Positions 23,785 through 32,670 of a stretch of DNA of 64,000 bases are shown piece after piece. The DNA is from Ruminococcus sp. GTDB lineage: Bacteria; Bacillota; Clostridia; Oscillospirales; Ruminococcaceae. The stretch is from positions 62,001 through 126,000 of the forward strand of contig NZ_JAHZAX010000009.1 in NCBI RefSeq assembly GCF_019423705.1. The letters run 5' to 3'. The notes under the pieces are model-generated. The model was not told where the DNA came from, made no database searches, and saw only the letters and a list, made by a program, of their open reading frames with translations. Numbering within the stretch: position 1 is the stretch's first letter; each line of letters starts with the position of its first letter. The position numbers were made by a program, and so were the translations under genes.

Positions 23785-24018
23785 AAAAAAGCCTCCGAAG
23801 CGTGTTGTGCGCTTCGGAGGCAGATTTTACTCTACGGTCCCACTCCGATTTTCTCCGCTCAATATCGAACGGAGCTTTACATCATTAACGCTGATGGAAC
23901 GAAGGGGAATACTGAGCGTGAGCCGTTGTTCGCCCTCTGCTGTCAGCCGCACTTCACGCCGAGTCCTTAAAGCCTTGCACCAAACGGCTTCTCTCTGAAA
24001 ATTACCTCTGCGTTACTT
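23785..24018 (-). promoter_or_regulatory. T-box riboswitch, probably cysteine-specific
   Basis: The minus strand shows the stem-I segment CAGAGAGAAGCCG with GGTGCAAGG, then GTGAAGTGCGGCTG containing the candidate TGC (Cys) specifier, the antiterminator T-box sequence GGAGTGGGACCG, and a terminator GCCTCCGAAGCG/CGCTTCGGAGGC with T6 (23821-23785). Uncharged tRNA-Cys should allow read-through into cysE-cysS. The specifier assignment rests on position and on the downstream genes. Confidence 0.9.
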
Positions 24019-24078
24019 TTGCTGATACGCATTTATACTATTATATTATATTATATTCATTTGCCGACCTGCGGTGAA

Positions 24079-24657
24079 TTATTTGCCCGAGTCGATATAT
24101 TTCCAATAGCCTTTGAGATAAACTGCGCCCGAGATGATAGTCAGCGCAACAGCAATCCAAATAAGCACCTCATTCACAAGGAAGATAGGTGTTCCCCAAG
24201 TGAAATCGGGGCTGCCCTTTGGCGCAGGGAAAACTATCTGGAGCACCATAATTGCGATAAGTGCGACCATTGTGAAAGCGGTCTTGAGCTTGCCCCATAT
24301 TCCTGCGGCAACCACAACGCCCTCGCCTGCGACCACAAGTCTAAGACCTGTTACCATAAATTCTCTTGAAAGAATGAGCACCACGGCAACAGGGTCGATC
24401 CACCTTTCAAAGGTAAAGCAGATAAGCGCCGTCATAACGAGGAGCTTATCGGCAAGGGGGTCGAGGAACTTGCCAAAGGTGGTGACAAGGTTGTGCTTTC
24501 TTGCGATCTTGCCGTCAAACCAGTCTGTAATGGAAGCGGCGGCGAATATCACCAGCGCATAGACCATATGGTGCGGTATTTTGAAAACCAGCACGAACAG
24601 AAGGAAAAACGGTATAAGGATAACTCTCAGAACTGTTAATTTATTAGGTAAATTCAT
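24079..24657 (-). CDS. pgsA: CDP-diacylglycerol-glycerol-3-phosphate 3-phosphatidyltransferase
   Basis: Makes phosphatidylglycerol phosphate at the membrane. The 192-residue protein has the CDP-alcohol phosphotransferase motif split over WFDGKIARK and GKFLDPLADK (DGxxAR ... GxxxDxxxD), and five to six membrane segments. AAAGGA precedes ATG 24657. It is downstream of rimO on the same strand with a 32-bp gap, a pairing common in Firmicutes. Confidence 0.96.
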   Translation of the reverse strand: MNLPNKLTVLRVILIPFFLLFVLVFKIPHHMVYALVIFAAASITDWFDGKIARKHNLVTTFGKFLDPLADKLLVMTALICFTFERWIDPVAVVLILSREFMVTGLRLVVAGEGVVVAAGIWGKLKTAFTMVALIAIMVLQIVFPAPKGSPDFTWGTPIFLVNEVLIWIAVALTIISGAVYLKGYWKYIDSGK

Positions 24658-24689
24658 ATTGATTTCCTTTCAAAAAGACTTTTGCAAAT

Positions 24690-26018
24690 TCACACCTTAG
24701 AGCCGATAAGGTCATAATCCATTGTGTCGTCGATCTTGACGTTCACATACTCGCCGACTCTTACCTTATCGTCGCTTAGGAAGAATATCTTTCCGTCGAT
24801 CTCGGGAGCGTCTGCGGCGCTTCTGCCGTAATAGCACTCGGCGTATCTGTCAAAGCCCTCGCACACGACCTCGATAGTCTTGCCAAGAGCCTGCTCGTTG
24901 AGCTGCTCGGAAATTATCATCTGCTCTTCCATAATAACTTCCGCTCTGCGCTCTCTGACCTTCATCGGTATCTGATCCTCGAACTTCTCGGCAGGAGTTC
25001 CCTCCTCGGCGGAATATGAGAAGCAGCCAAGTCTTTCAAAGCGTGTTTCCTTTACGAACTCGCAAAGCTCCTCAAACTGCTCCTCGGTCTCTCCCGGGAA
25101 GCCTGTTATGAGGGTAGTTCTTATGGTGACATTTGGTATTTTGCTTCTTATCTTATTTATAAGCGTATCGAGGCTTGCCTTATCGCCCTGTCGGTTCATA
25201 CGCTTGAGCACCTGTCCGTTACAATGCTGTATCGGGATATCGAGGTACTTAACGAGCTTTTCCTCGCTGGCGATAGTGTCGATAAGCTCATCGGTAATTC
25301 TTTCGGGGTAGCAATAAAGCGTTCTTATCCACTTGAAGCCGTCGATCTCGCAGAGAGCTTTCAAAAGCTCGGGGAGCATTGACTTGCCGTAGATATCCTC
25401 GCCGTATCTTGTGGTATCCTGCGCCACAACGACAAGCTCGGTCACGCCGTTTTCTGCAAGCCAGCGTGCTTCCTTGACGATATCCTCCATAAGGCGGCTC
25501 CTATACTTGCCTCTTATAGCTGGGATAGCGCAATAGGTGCAGTTATTGCTGCAGCCCTCGGCGATCTTAAGGTATGCGTAAAATGGTTCGGTGGAAATGA
25601 TCCTTCCGCCCTCCATTGAAAGCTCGGTCTTTGTGCCATAGGAACAGACGCATTGCTTATCAACGAGTATCTCTCTAATTATGTCACATATCTTGCCGTT
25701 TGAACCGATACCAACAACGGCGTCAAGCTCGGGTATCTCTTTTTTCATTTCGTCACGATATCTTTCAGCAAGGCAGCCTGTTGCGATAACGGCCTTTATC
25801 CTGCCCTCTTCTTTAAGGGTGCAGAACTCAAGGATAGTGTCGATAGCTTCCTGCTTTGCGGACTCGATAAAGCCGCAGGTATTGATAATAACCACATCAG
25901 CCAAAGCGGCGTCGGAAACGATCTGAAAGCCCTGCTGTCTCAGATCATAAAGAATGTGCTCAGCGTCCACCTGATTTTTAGGACAGCCGAGAGAGACCAT
26001 TCCCACTCTAGTAGCCAT
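24690..26018 (-). CDS. rimO: Ribosomal protein uS12 methylthiotransferase
   Basis: Radical SAM enzyme that methylthiolates an aspartate of ribosomal protein S12. The 442-residue protein has an N-terminal UPF0004 domain with cluster cysteines (SLGCPKNQVDAE, NTCGFIESAK, ATGCLAERY), the radical SAM motif CSNNCTYC and a C-terminal TRAM domain. SLGCPKN and the family spacing favour RimO over MiaB. It is the first gene of the rimO-pgsA pair, with a consensus promoter 64-92 bp upstream. Confidence 0.96.
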   Translation of the reverse strand: MATRVGMVSLGCPKNQVDAEHILYDLRQQGFQIVSDAALADVVIINTCGFIESAKQEAIDTILEFCTLKEEGRIKAVIATGCLAERYRDEMKKEIPELDAVVGIGSNGKICDIIREILVDKQCVCSYGTKTELSMEGGRIISTEPFYAYLKIAEGCSNNCTYCAIPAIRGKYRSRLMEDIVKEARWLAENGVTELVVVAQDTTRYGEDIYGKSMLPELLKALCEIDGFKWIRTLYCYPERITDELIDTIASEEKLVKYLDIPIQHCNGQVLKRMNRQGDKASLDTLINKIRSKIPNVTIRTTLITGFPGETEEQFEELCEFVKETRFERLGCFSYSAEEGTPAEKFEDQIPMKVRERRAEVIMEEQMIISEQLNEQALGKTIEVVCEGFDRYAECYYGRSAADAPEIDGKIFFLSDDKVRVGEYVNVKIDDTMDYDLIGSKV

Positions 26019-26081
26019 TTAAAAATCTCCAATCCAATGCTTGCCAAAAGGCAGCATTACAGTATTCCAATAATCTATATT

Positions 26082-26110
26082 ATTATCTCACTTTTGCACA
26101 CTTTTGTCAA
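26082..26110 (-). promoter_or_regulatory. Promoter of rimO-pgsA
   Basis: On the minus strand: TTGACA (26110-26105), 17-bp spacer, GATAAT (26087-26082). Confidence 0.85.
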
Positions 26111-26224
26111 GTCCCTTTTCGTCACTATTGTATGACAAAAATCAAAATATTTATGAAATTTTCACAAAAGATAGGTGTCGGCGATTTGGCAGAGTATTTA
26201 AACACAAAAAAAGGCCGGCGCAAG

Positions 26225-26280
26225 TGGGACGTCAATTTATCAGCGAGTACATTGAGCTGATAAATTTCGCCGTCCCCTAC
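26225..26280 (+). repeat. GGGACG-type repeat carrying a nested hairpin
   Basis: Outer arms TGGGACG/CGTCCCCTAC as in other copies. The centre is replaced by a separate inverted repeat AATTTATCAGC/GCTGATAAATT. The inner sequence differs from the insert at 9016 and 42519. Confidence 0.8.
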
Positions 26281-26293
26281 ATTCTTTATATCA

Positions 26294-26343
26294 ACACAAA
26301 TGAAGTCCCTAAAAGCTGCAACTTTCAGGGACTTCATTTGTGT
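26294..26343. other. 17-bp perfect inverted repeat without T-run
   Basis: ACACAAATGAAGTCCCT and its exact reverse complement around a 16-base loop that itself pairs AAAG/CTTT. It is unlike a standard terminator because neither side has a T-run. Confidence 0.7.
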
Positions 26344-26411
26344 GTCGATATATATACAATCAATCTCGTGGTTGATTGCATTATACATCACTTTTATATT
26401 TTTGTCAAGCC

Positions 26412-27266
26412 TTAATTTTTCTTTTCGGGATAGGTGACGGTTATCTCGTCCCCTGCCTGCTGCGACCAAACGACATAATCGAGCTTGCCCTCATCGAGGA
26501 AAACTGTGAAATAGGTGTCCTCGAGGTCATCGGACAGCAGTTCTTTTATTTTTGTGATGAACTTATCGTCCTCGGTGGAGATATAATTCATATAGTCGAA
26601 TTTATAGCTTTTGTCCTTTGAAAGCTCTGTGACTGCCTTATCGGCGGCTTCATAGACCGCTTGGGCGTTGGCTTCGGCTTTCTTTGAATCGTCATCGCTT
26701 ATAATGCCCTCGGCATAGGCCTGCGCTTTTGTGCCTGCAAAGCAAACTTTCCAATCGTTGTCCTTATCAAGCACCATTAAAATATACTGCAATGAAGTGA
26801 CTTCGCCCTCTGAGCTGTCATATGCGATAGTCACATAGAGCTCGGCCGCTTTTGAATACTCTTCGCTGATGTTCACGCTGTCGATAAAGCCGCTTTTTTC
26901 CTTGTCAAAGCTGTATCTCACACCGCTCAGCTGTTCGTCCGTGCCGTACTCGTTATCGTTGCCCATATGCTGCTTCATATACTCATAGTCCGCCGCATAA
27001 TCGTCGGTCATAAGCTTTACCATTGACTGATCGAACTCGGCGTTTGCGGCTTTGAGGTAGAGAGCTGCAACGTCCTCGGCTTCTGCGAGAGGGTCGGCTT
27101 TTTCAATGCTGTCAGTGGTGGTATCGTCAGTTGTCTGAGCTGTCTGCCCTGCCGTCCTGCTGTCGGCAACAGTCGTAGTATTATTATCGCCGCCGAAATC
27201 CAGCGAACAGCCTGTTATAGGTGCACAAGCCAGCACCGCTGCCGCAATAAGTGTCAGCTTTTTCAT
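26412..27266 (-). CDS. Lipoprotein of unknown function
   Basis: A 284-residue exported protein with a type II signal peptide (MKKLTLIAAAVLACAPITGC, lipobox ITGC at Cys20), a Thr/Asp-rich linker to about residue 55, then a globular part with a duplicated look: two helix-plus-sheet segments around residues 60-180 and 190-284. The second begins with AEANAQAVYEAADKAV. No catalytic motif is seen. It lies 27 bp after recX and could share its transcript, but a functional link to DNA repair is unlikely. Confidence 0.8.
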   Translation of the reverse strand: MKKLTLIAAAVLACAPITGCSLDFGGDNNTTTVADSRTAGQTAQTTDDTTTDSIEKADPLAEAEDVAALYLKAANAEFDQSMVKLMTDDYAADYEYMKQHMGNDNEYGTDEQLSGVRYSFDKEKSGFIDSVNISEEYSKAAELYVTIAYDSSEGEVTSLQYILMVLDKDNDWKVCFAGTKAQAYAEGIISDDDSKKAEANAQAVYEAADKAVTELSKDKSYKFDYMNYISTEDDKFITKIKELLSDDLEDTYFTVFLDEGKLDYVVWSQQAGDEITVTYPEKKN

Positions 27267-27293
27267 CTGCGTTCCTTTCTTTGCAAAGTGTCT

Positions 27294-27917
27294 TTATTCT
27301 TCCGTTTCGTAATCCTGCTTGATATCGTTTATAACTTCTTTGATGATATCATATGAATATCCCAGCCGAACGAGGGCGTTTTTCACCTTGATATCGCCCT
27401 TTTCGCCGTCAAGATAGCGCAGATACTTGCGCTCAACAAGCTCATAGAGCCGCTCATAAACGCCGTCCTCATACTCTTCAAGGGCTTCTTCGATTATTTC
27501 TTTTGTGAGACCCTTTTGACGCATTTGCTGGAAGGCTCTGTATCGGCCGTACTTTCTGACCTCGACATAATTCCTTGCCAGACCCTTTGCATAGCGCCTA
27601 TCGTTTATGGTGCCAAGCTCCAGCATTTTATCCATTACGGTGTCGCATATCTCTTCGCTGTAATTCTTTTCAAGCTTTTTATAAAGCTCGATATAGGAAT
27701 AGTCACGATAGTCCAGCAGATAAAGGGCACGCTCTCTCGCCTTGCGGTACTCGTTATCGAAAAGCACCTTTTCCCACGCTGATTCGGGGATATCAAGCCC
27801 TGCCCTCAGACCATAGGCGGAGACGATCTCGTGATTGAGAAAGGCAGGCTCGCCATCCTCAAACTCGATCATATATGTTGCGCCTTTATACTTTGAAACG
27901 CCTGTTATTTTCAGCAT
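27294..27917 (-). CDS. recX: RecA regulator RecX
   Basis: A 207-residue helical protein of the RecX family, which binds and modulates RecA filaments. It shows the family segments RERALYLLDYRDYSYIEL, NDRRYAKGLARNY, GRYRAFQQMRQKGL and a C-terminal third repeat. It starts 3 bp after the recA stop codon, indicating tight co-expression with its target. Confidence 0.93.
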   Translation of the reverse strand: MLKITGVSKYKGATYMIEFEDGEPAFLNHEIVSAYGLRAGLDIPESAWEKVLFDNEYRKARERALYLLDYRDYSYIELYKKLEKNYSEEICDTVMDKMLELGTINDRRYAKGLARNYVEVRKYGRYRAFQQMRQKGLTKEIIEEALEEYEDGVYERLYELVERKYLRYLDGEKGDIKVKNALVRLGYSYDIIKEVINDIKQDYETEE

Positions 27918-27920
27918 TTA

Positions 27921-29168
27921 TCAGTCACCAAGAGTGCTGAGGTCAACGGGAGCGAACTCCTCAAAGTCCTCCTCGGGATTTACAACGGCAGGCTTATCAG
28001 CTGCTGCCTTGCGGATCTTCTTTGCAGGCTTATCATCCTCTGCTTCTGCGCTCTGAGCGGCCGCGCCTGCGTTTGCCTTGGCTTCAAGCTTTGAAGTCTT
28101 TTTATCCTTCTCCTGTGCCGCAAGAGCCAGCGCTGCTTGATTTTCCTTGATCTTTGCTTCGATCTCCGCCATAATGTCGGGATTTGCCAACAGGAATTCC
28201 TTAGCGTTATCTCTGCCCTGTCCGAGCTTCATATCGTTATAGCTGAACCAAGCGCCGCCCTTCTTGACAACGTTGAGATCGACTGCCATATCGAGGACTT
28301 CACCCACACGGGAGATACCCTTGCCGTACATAATATCGAACTCGCACTCCTTGAACGGCGGTGCGACCTTGTTCTTTACGACCTTACACTTTGTTCTGTT
28401 ACCGATAACTTCTGAGCCGTTCTTGATCTGCTCGCCTCTTCTTACTTCTATTCTTACGGAAGCGTAGAACTTGAGTGCACGGCCGCCTGGGGTTGTCTCA
28501 GGGTTGCCGTACATAACGCCGATCTTTTCACGCACCTGATTGATGAAGATAGCTGTTGTATTTGACTTTGCGATAACTGAAGTGAGCTTTCTCATTGCCT
28601 GCGACATAAGTCTTGCAAGCTGACCAACGTGAGTATCGCCCATTTCGCCGTCGATCTCTGACTTTGTTACCATTGCGGCAACGGAGTCGATAACGATACA
28701 GTCGATTGCGCCCGAACGTGCCAGCGCTTCTGCGATCTCGAGTGCCTGCTCGCCGCTGTCCGGCTGAGAGACCAGCATATTGTCGATATCAACGCCAAGC
28801 TTGCCTGCATAGATCGGGTCGAGGGCGTGCTCAACGTCGATGAACGCAACTTCGCCGCCAAGCTTTTGGGTCTCGGCGATAACGTGGAGGGCAACTGTTG
28901 TTTTACCCGATGACTCAGGGCCGTATATCTCGATGATACGTCCTCTCGGCACGCCGCCAATTCCCAGCGCCATATCCAGCGTCATTGAACCTGTTGGGAT
29001 AGCTTCGATATCCATTGCCTTTGCTTCGCCCAGCTTCATAATTGCGCCCTTGCCAAACTGCTTTTCGATATATGCGATGGCGGTATCGAGGGCTTTTTTC
29101 TTTTCCTCTGCGTCTGTTATTTTTGTGACAGCCTTAACGGCTTCCTTTTTCTTCTTGTCGATAGCCAT
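27921..29168 (-). CDS. recA: Recombinase RecA
   Basis: Homologous recombination and SOS coprotease. The 415-residue protein has Walker A GPESSGKT at 83-90, the MAW segment, VIDSVAAMV for Walker B, and the DNA loops (GDTHVGQLARLMSQAMRKL, INQVREKIGVMYGNPETTPGG). About 70 C-terminal residues are Ala/Lys/Glu-rich and longer than in E. coli RecA (353 residues). The upstream 110 bp contain CTGTACAG and TGGACAG but no recognisable GAACxxxxGTTC LexA box. AGGAGG precedes the ATG. Confidence 0.98.
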   Translation of the reverse strand: MAIDKKKKEAVKAVTKITDAEEKKKALDTAIAYIEKQFGKGAIMKLGEAKAMDIEAIPTGSMTLDMALGIGGVPRGRIIEIYGPESSGKTTVALHVIAETQKLGGEVAFIDVEHALDPIYAGKLGVDIDNMLVSQPDSGEQALEIAEALARSGAIDCIVIDSVAAMVTKSEIDGEMGDTHVGQLARLMSQAMRKLTSVIAKSNTTAIFINQVREKIGVMYGNPETTPGGRALKFYASVRIEVRRGEQIKNGSEVIGNRTKCKVVKNKVAPPFKECEFDIMYGKGISRVGEVLDMAVDLNVVKKGGAWFSYNDMKLGQGRDNAKEFLLANPDIMAEIEAKIKENQAALALAAQEKDKKTSKLEAKANAGAAAQSAEAEDDKPAKKIRKAAADKPAVVNPEEDFEEFAPVDLSTLGD

Positions 29169-29282
29169 TTATTTGACCTCCTCAAATATGGTGGATCTTC
29201 TTCTGTATTTATATCATAACACACTAACTGTCCATTTGTCTGTACAGAAAGGATATTTTTCGCATTTGTACAGATTTTTGTA

Positions 29283-30119
29283 CTATTCTTCAAAAATGCC
29301 CGAAACGCAGCGGACAACTCCGCACAAGTCCTTGCGGCACCTTACGTTTTTGAAGCCGTGCTGTATCATAAGGCGCATAACCTCGTCCTCTTGACCTATG
29401 CCGATCTCAAAGAGCATTACGCCGCCGTTTTTGAGCTTTTTCTTCCATTTGCGGACAATATCACGATAAAAGTCAAGTCCGTCCTCGCCGCCGAAAAGCG
29501 CTTCCTTTGGTTCAAATGTCACCTCACGCTGGAGGTTTTCCATATCCTCCGCTGTGAGATAGGGCGGATTGCATATGATAAGATCGGCCATTGGTGCGGC
29601 GTTTATAACGCTTTCGTCCTTGACGTCCCCAAGCAGCAGCTCCGCTTTTGAGGCGTTTGACCGAACATTCGTCTTTAGATACTCTACCGCCTGCGGTGAA
29701 CGCTCAATGCAGAGCACTTTCTTGCAGGAGAGATTTTTATCCAAAGTAACACCTATACAGCCCGAACCCGAACAGAGGTCGATAACTGTGATATCGGATT
29801 TATCCTTGAACATTTTAAGGGCGATATCAACGGCGGTCTCGGTATCCTGTCTCGGGATAAGGACGCCCTCGCCAACTTTGAATTTCAGTCCGTAAAATTC
29901 CCACTCTCCCAACAGATATTGCAAGGGATAGCCTTCGCAGCGGCGTGAAATTATTGCTTTTATCTTTTCCGCCTGCTCCGCCGTAATATTGTCGGCATTG
30001 CCTGTGATATCCTCAAAGACCCAGTTTGCTTCGCAAGCGCTGTTCTCTTCAAGTCCGTTTTTATCAAGAAGCTCCACACATTCTTTTAGGAGCTCGGCTC
30101 TTTTAAATTCTTTTACCAT
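29283..30119 (-). CDS. prmC: Peptide chain release factor N5-glutamine methyltransferase
   Basis: Methylates the GGQ glutamine of release factors RF1 and RF2. The 278-residue protein has the N-terminal helical domain, then a Rossmann methyltransferase with VIDLCSGSGCIGVTL (SAM-binding), and the catalytic IICNPPYLTAEDM. It overlaps the end of yqhQ by 7 bp. The yqhQ-prmC order is common in Firmicutes, where prfA usually follows; here recA follows instead. Confidence 0.96.
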   Translation of the reverse strand: MVKEFKRAELLKECVELLDKNGLEENSACEANWVFEDITGNADNITAEQAEKIKAIISRRCEGYPLQYLLGEWEFYGLKFKVGEGVLIPRQDTETAVDIALKMFKDKSDITVIDLCSGSGCIGVTLDKNLSCKKVLCIERSPQAVEYLKTNVRSNASKAELLLGDVKDESVINAAPMADLIICNPPYLTAEDMENLQREVTFEPKEALFGGEDGLDFYRDIVRKWKKKLKNGGVMLFEIGIGQEDEVMRLMIQHGFKNVRCRKDLCGVVRCVSGIFEE

Positions 30120-31078
30120 TTGTCTTCTTCCTTATTTTCGGGGATACAAGCCTTCAATGCGGCGATAGCGCACTCGATCTGGCTTGCGTCGGGCTCGCTG
30201 GTGGTTATTCGCTGTATCCAAAGGCCGGGGGCGGAGATTATTCTCGTGAAGATATTGTCATATCTGCCCGCAAGTCTTATAAGCTCATAGGCGATACCCG
30301 TTACAACCGGCAGGAGCGCAACTTTTATCAGCACTCTGAGCATAATATTTGCCCAAGAAACTCTGAATATGGTGTTGACAAAAATGCTTATGAACAGCAC
30401 AAGGAAAATGAAGCTTGTGCCGCAGCGTGGGTGAAAACGTGTGAACTTCTTGACGTTTTCCACCGTCAGCTCCTCCTCGTGCTCATAGCAGGCGATAGTT
30501 TTATGCTCTGCACCGTGATATTCATACGTACGTCTGATATCTTTCATTAGTGCGGTCAGAGCGGTATAGCCGATGAAAACAGCTATTTTGAGCAGTCCCT
30601 CGATAACGTTCTTGCCAAAAGAGGAAAGGCTTATGATATGCTTATCAATGAATTTTGATATCAGCGACGGGATATACATAAAAAGCAGCAGTGCCAGCAC
30701 AACGCCCAGCACCATTGATATGCCCGAGATTATGGGCGTAAGCTTATCGCCAAGCTTTTCGTCCAGCCATTTCTCAAAGGCGGTCATTTCTTCCTCGTCG
30801 TCCTCAGTCATCTGCTTGTTCGCCGATCTTGTCAGGCATTTATAGCCGTCGATCAGCGAGGTGAGGAAGCTGAAAATTCCTCTCACGAATGGCGTTTTGC
30901 GATACCAAGGGGGATTTTTGCCGCCCTTTATCTCCCACTCTTCAAGGTCGATAGTTCCGTCGGGCAGGCGGCAAGCCATTGCGGCTTTGTCGATACCCCT
31001 CATCATAACGCCCTCGATAACAGCCTGTCCGCCGATCTTGGTCTTGAATTTTTCCTTTGGTTGTGATTTACCGCTCAT
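30113..31078 (-). CDS. yqhQ: DUF1385 family membrane protein (YqhQ)
   Basis: A 321-residue protein matching the YqhQ/DUF1385 family: the N-terminal GGQAVIEGVMMRG, RTYEYHGAEHKTIACYEHEEELT, and FTRFHPRCGTSFIFLV, with about four membrane segments between residues 110 and 270. Function is unproven. The conserved His and Cys residues suggest metal binding. Overlap with prmC indicates translational coupling. Confidence 0.93.
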   Translation of the reverse strand: MSGKSQPKEKFKTKIGGQAVIEGVMMRGIDKAAMACRLPDGTIDLEEWEIKGGKNPPWYRKTPFVRGIFSFLTSLIDGYKCLTRSANKQMTEDDEEEMTAFEKWLDEKLGDKLTPIISGISMVLGVVLALLLFMYIPSLISKFIDKHIISLSSFGKNVIEGLLKIAVFIGYTALTALMKDIRRTYEYHGAEHKTIACYEHEEELTVENVKKFTRFHPRCGTSFIFLVLFISIFVNTIFRVSWANIMLRVLIKVALLPVVTGIAYELIRLAGRYDNIFTRIISAPGLWIQRITTSEPDASQIECAIAALKACIPENKEEDKW

Positions 31079-31108
31079 TTTACTTTCCTTTCCAGGGACA
31101 GCGCCGTT

Positions 31109-32623
31109 TTACTTGGGCGCATTTTCATTGTCAATAGGTTCGATAGGCTCTGAAGATATCAGTTCCACATCGACTGTTGCCTGATTATCTGGCTTTTCTT
31201 TCTGCTCGATACAAGGCAAGGTTATCATTACTGTTGTGCCGACGCCCTGCTCGCTGTTTATTTCAAGTGAGCCGCCGTGGCGCTGGATAATTTCATCTGC
31301 CACCGCAAGACCGATACCCGAACCACGTCTTGTATGGTTGGCCTTGAAGAACTTTGTTTTGACCTTCGGCAGGTCTTCTTTGGATATTCCCATACCTGTA
31401 TCTGAGATAGAGATACAAATTTCGTTATCCTCTTCATAGGCTTCAACGGATACTGTATCGCCCTTGTTTGAATACTTTATAGCGTTATCGACGATATTTA
31501 TGAACACCTGTCTGAGCCTGTTCTTATCGCCGTAAACGAACGGCAGCATTTTTGGCTCGTAATAATTCAGCGTTATGCCGAGGGCTTTCGCACGCTCTTG
31601 ATAGATGAGCACGGTCTCGCCAAGTTCCGCAAGGATATCTATGGTATCCATAATAAGGGTGAGCCTGTTATCCTGTATTCTCGAGAAGTCAAGAAGCTCT
31701 TCGACCATTTGTGAAAGCCTTTCCGTCTCGCTGGTGATAACACGCATACCTTTCTTAAAGGTCTCCTTATCGTCGTACATACTTGTGACGGTCTCAGTCC
31801 AGCCCTTTATTGCGGTGAGCGGCGTTCTAAGCTCGTGGGATACTGAGGAGATGAACTCATTTTTCATCTGCTCGGTATTGGAAAGCTCCTGCGCCATATA
31901 GTTGATAGAGTCGCAAAGCTCGCCAAGCTCGTCGTTGCGCTTTTTCTCAAGACGTTCGCTGAAATCCCCTGTTGCGAATTTTCTCGCAATGCTGTTTATG
32001 CTTCTTATCGGCATTACGATAGACTTGATAAAGAACATTCCCGAGAAAAACAGCAGCAGCACTATTGCCAGCACTATTATAGTTATCAATATGGATATCA
32101 TCAAGATCTGATGATCTATATTCTTCATTGAGGACAACATTCTCAGCGCTTCATACTCGCTTCCCCTCGGTGATATAACGGAGGTTACCGCCATTACCTT
32201 TTCCCCTGTGGAAAGGTCGTATATCTGCACGCCGACGCCTGTATCGGACTTTTTGGCTTCCTCATAATCGCTCATACTGTCGTCCACCGATGGTGAAAAG
32301 CCCGATGAGGTAACGTCAACCTCGCCGTCGGTCTTTATTGCCATAAGCTCGATCTTGTCCTTTTCGTCATAGCCCTCGACTATTGAGCGTATTTCCGTAT
32401 TATAATTTGTCTGATCGTCCCCCGAGGCGTTCATTACCGCCGTGGTGACTATCTTCATTTTTGACGTTAGATACTGTCTTGCAGAGCTGTAATAATAATT
32501 TCTCACAACAAAGATAAGAAGTATCTCAAGCACGACAAGTATCGCCGTCACGACGCCGATATTATTTCTCAGCCAATGCTGCGTAATACTGTGCTTGCTG
32601 CTTTTTCTGTTTTCTGCACTCAA
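31109..32623 (-). CDS. Membrane sensor histidine kinase
   Basis: A 504-residue sensor with membrane segments at about 21-41 and 173-198, an extracytoplasmic sensing domain between them (residues 42-172), a HAMP domain (about 200-250), phospho-acceptor His263 in SSVSHELRTPLTAIKG, and an HATPase_c domain with NIVDNAIKYS, DTGMGIS and GSGIGLAVA. The start is a TTG at 32623 preceded by GGAG. The response regulator ends 48 bp upstream. Organisation resembles PhoR/WalK-type kinases, but the signal is unknown; the lipoprotein upstream may take part. Confidence 0.93.
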   Translation of the reverse strand: MSAENRKSSKHSITQHWLRNNIGVVTAILVVLEILLIFVVRNYYYSSARQYLTSKMKIVTTAVMNASGDDQTNYNTEIRSIVEGYDEKDKIELMAIKTDGEVDVTSSGFSPSVDDSMSDYEEAKKSDTGVGVQIYDLSTGEKVMAVTSVISPRGSEYEALRMLSSMKNIDHQILMISILITIIVLAIVLLLFFSGMFFIKSIVMPIRSINSIARKFATGDFSERLEKKRNDELGELCDSINYMAQELSNTEQMKNEFISSVSHELRTPLTAIKGWTETVTSMYDDKETFKKGMRVITSETERLSQMVEELLDFSRIQDNRLTLIMDTIDILAELGETVLIYQERAKALGITLNYYEPKMLPFVYGDKNRLRQVFINIVDNAIKYSNKGDTVSVEAYEEDNEICISISDTGMGISKEDLPKVKTKFFKANHTRRGSGIGLAVADEIIQRHGGSLEINSEQGVGTTVMITLPCIEQKEKPDNQATVDVELISSEPIEPIDNENAPK

Positions 32624-32670
32624 CTGCTAAAAACTCCGTTCGTTATGACTTTACGCTTCTCGATTTGCGC

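Larger units (their letters stand above)
26111..26411. other. Gene-free gap with stacked inverted repeats
   Basis: Holds the nested repeat at 26225-26280, the 17-bp hairpin at 26294-26343 and a third small inverted repeat, CAATCAA/TTGATTG, around 26358-26378. No gene is supported; a minus-strand open frame through the gap is spurious. Confidence 0.6.
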
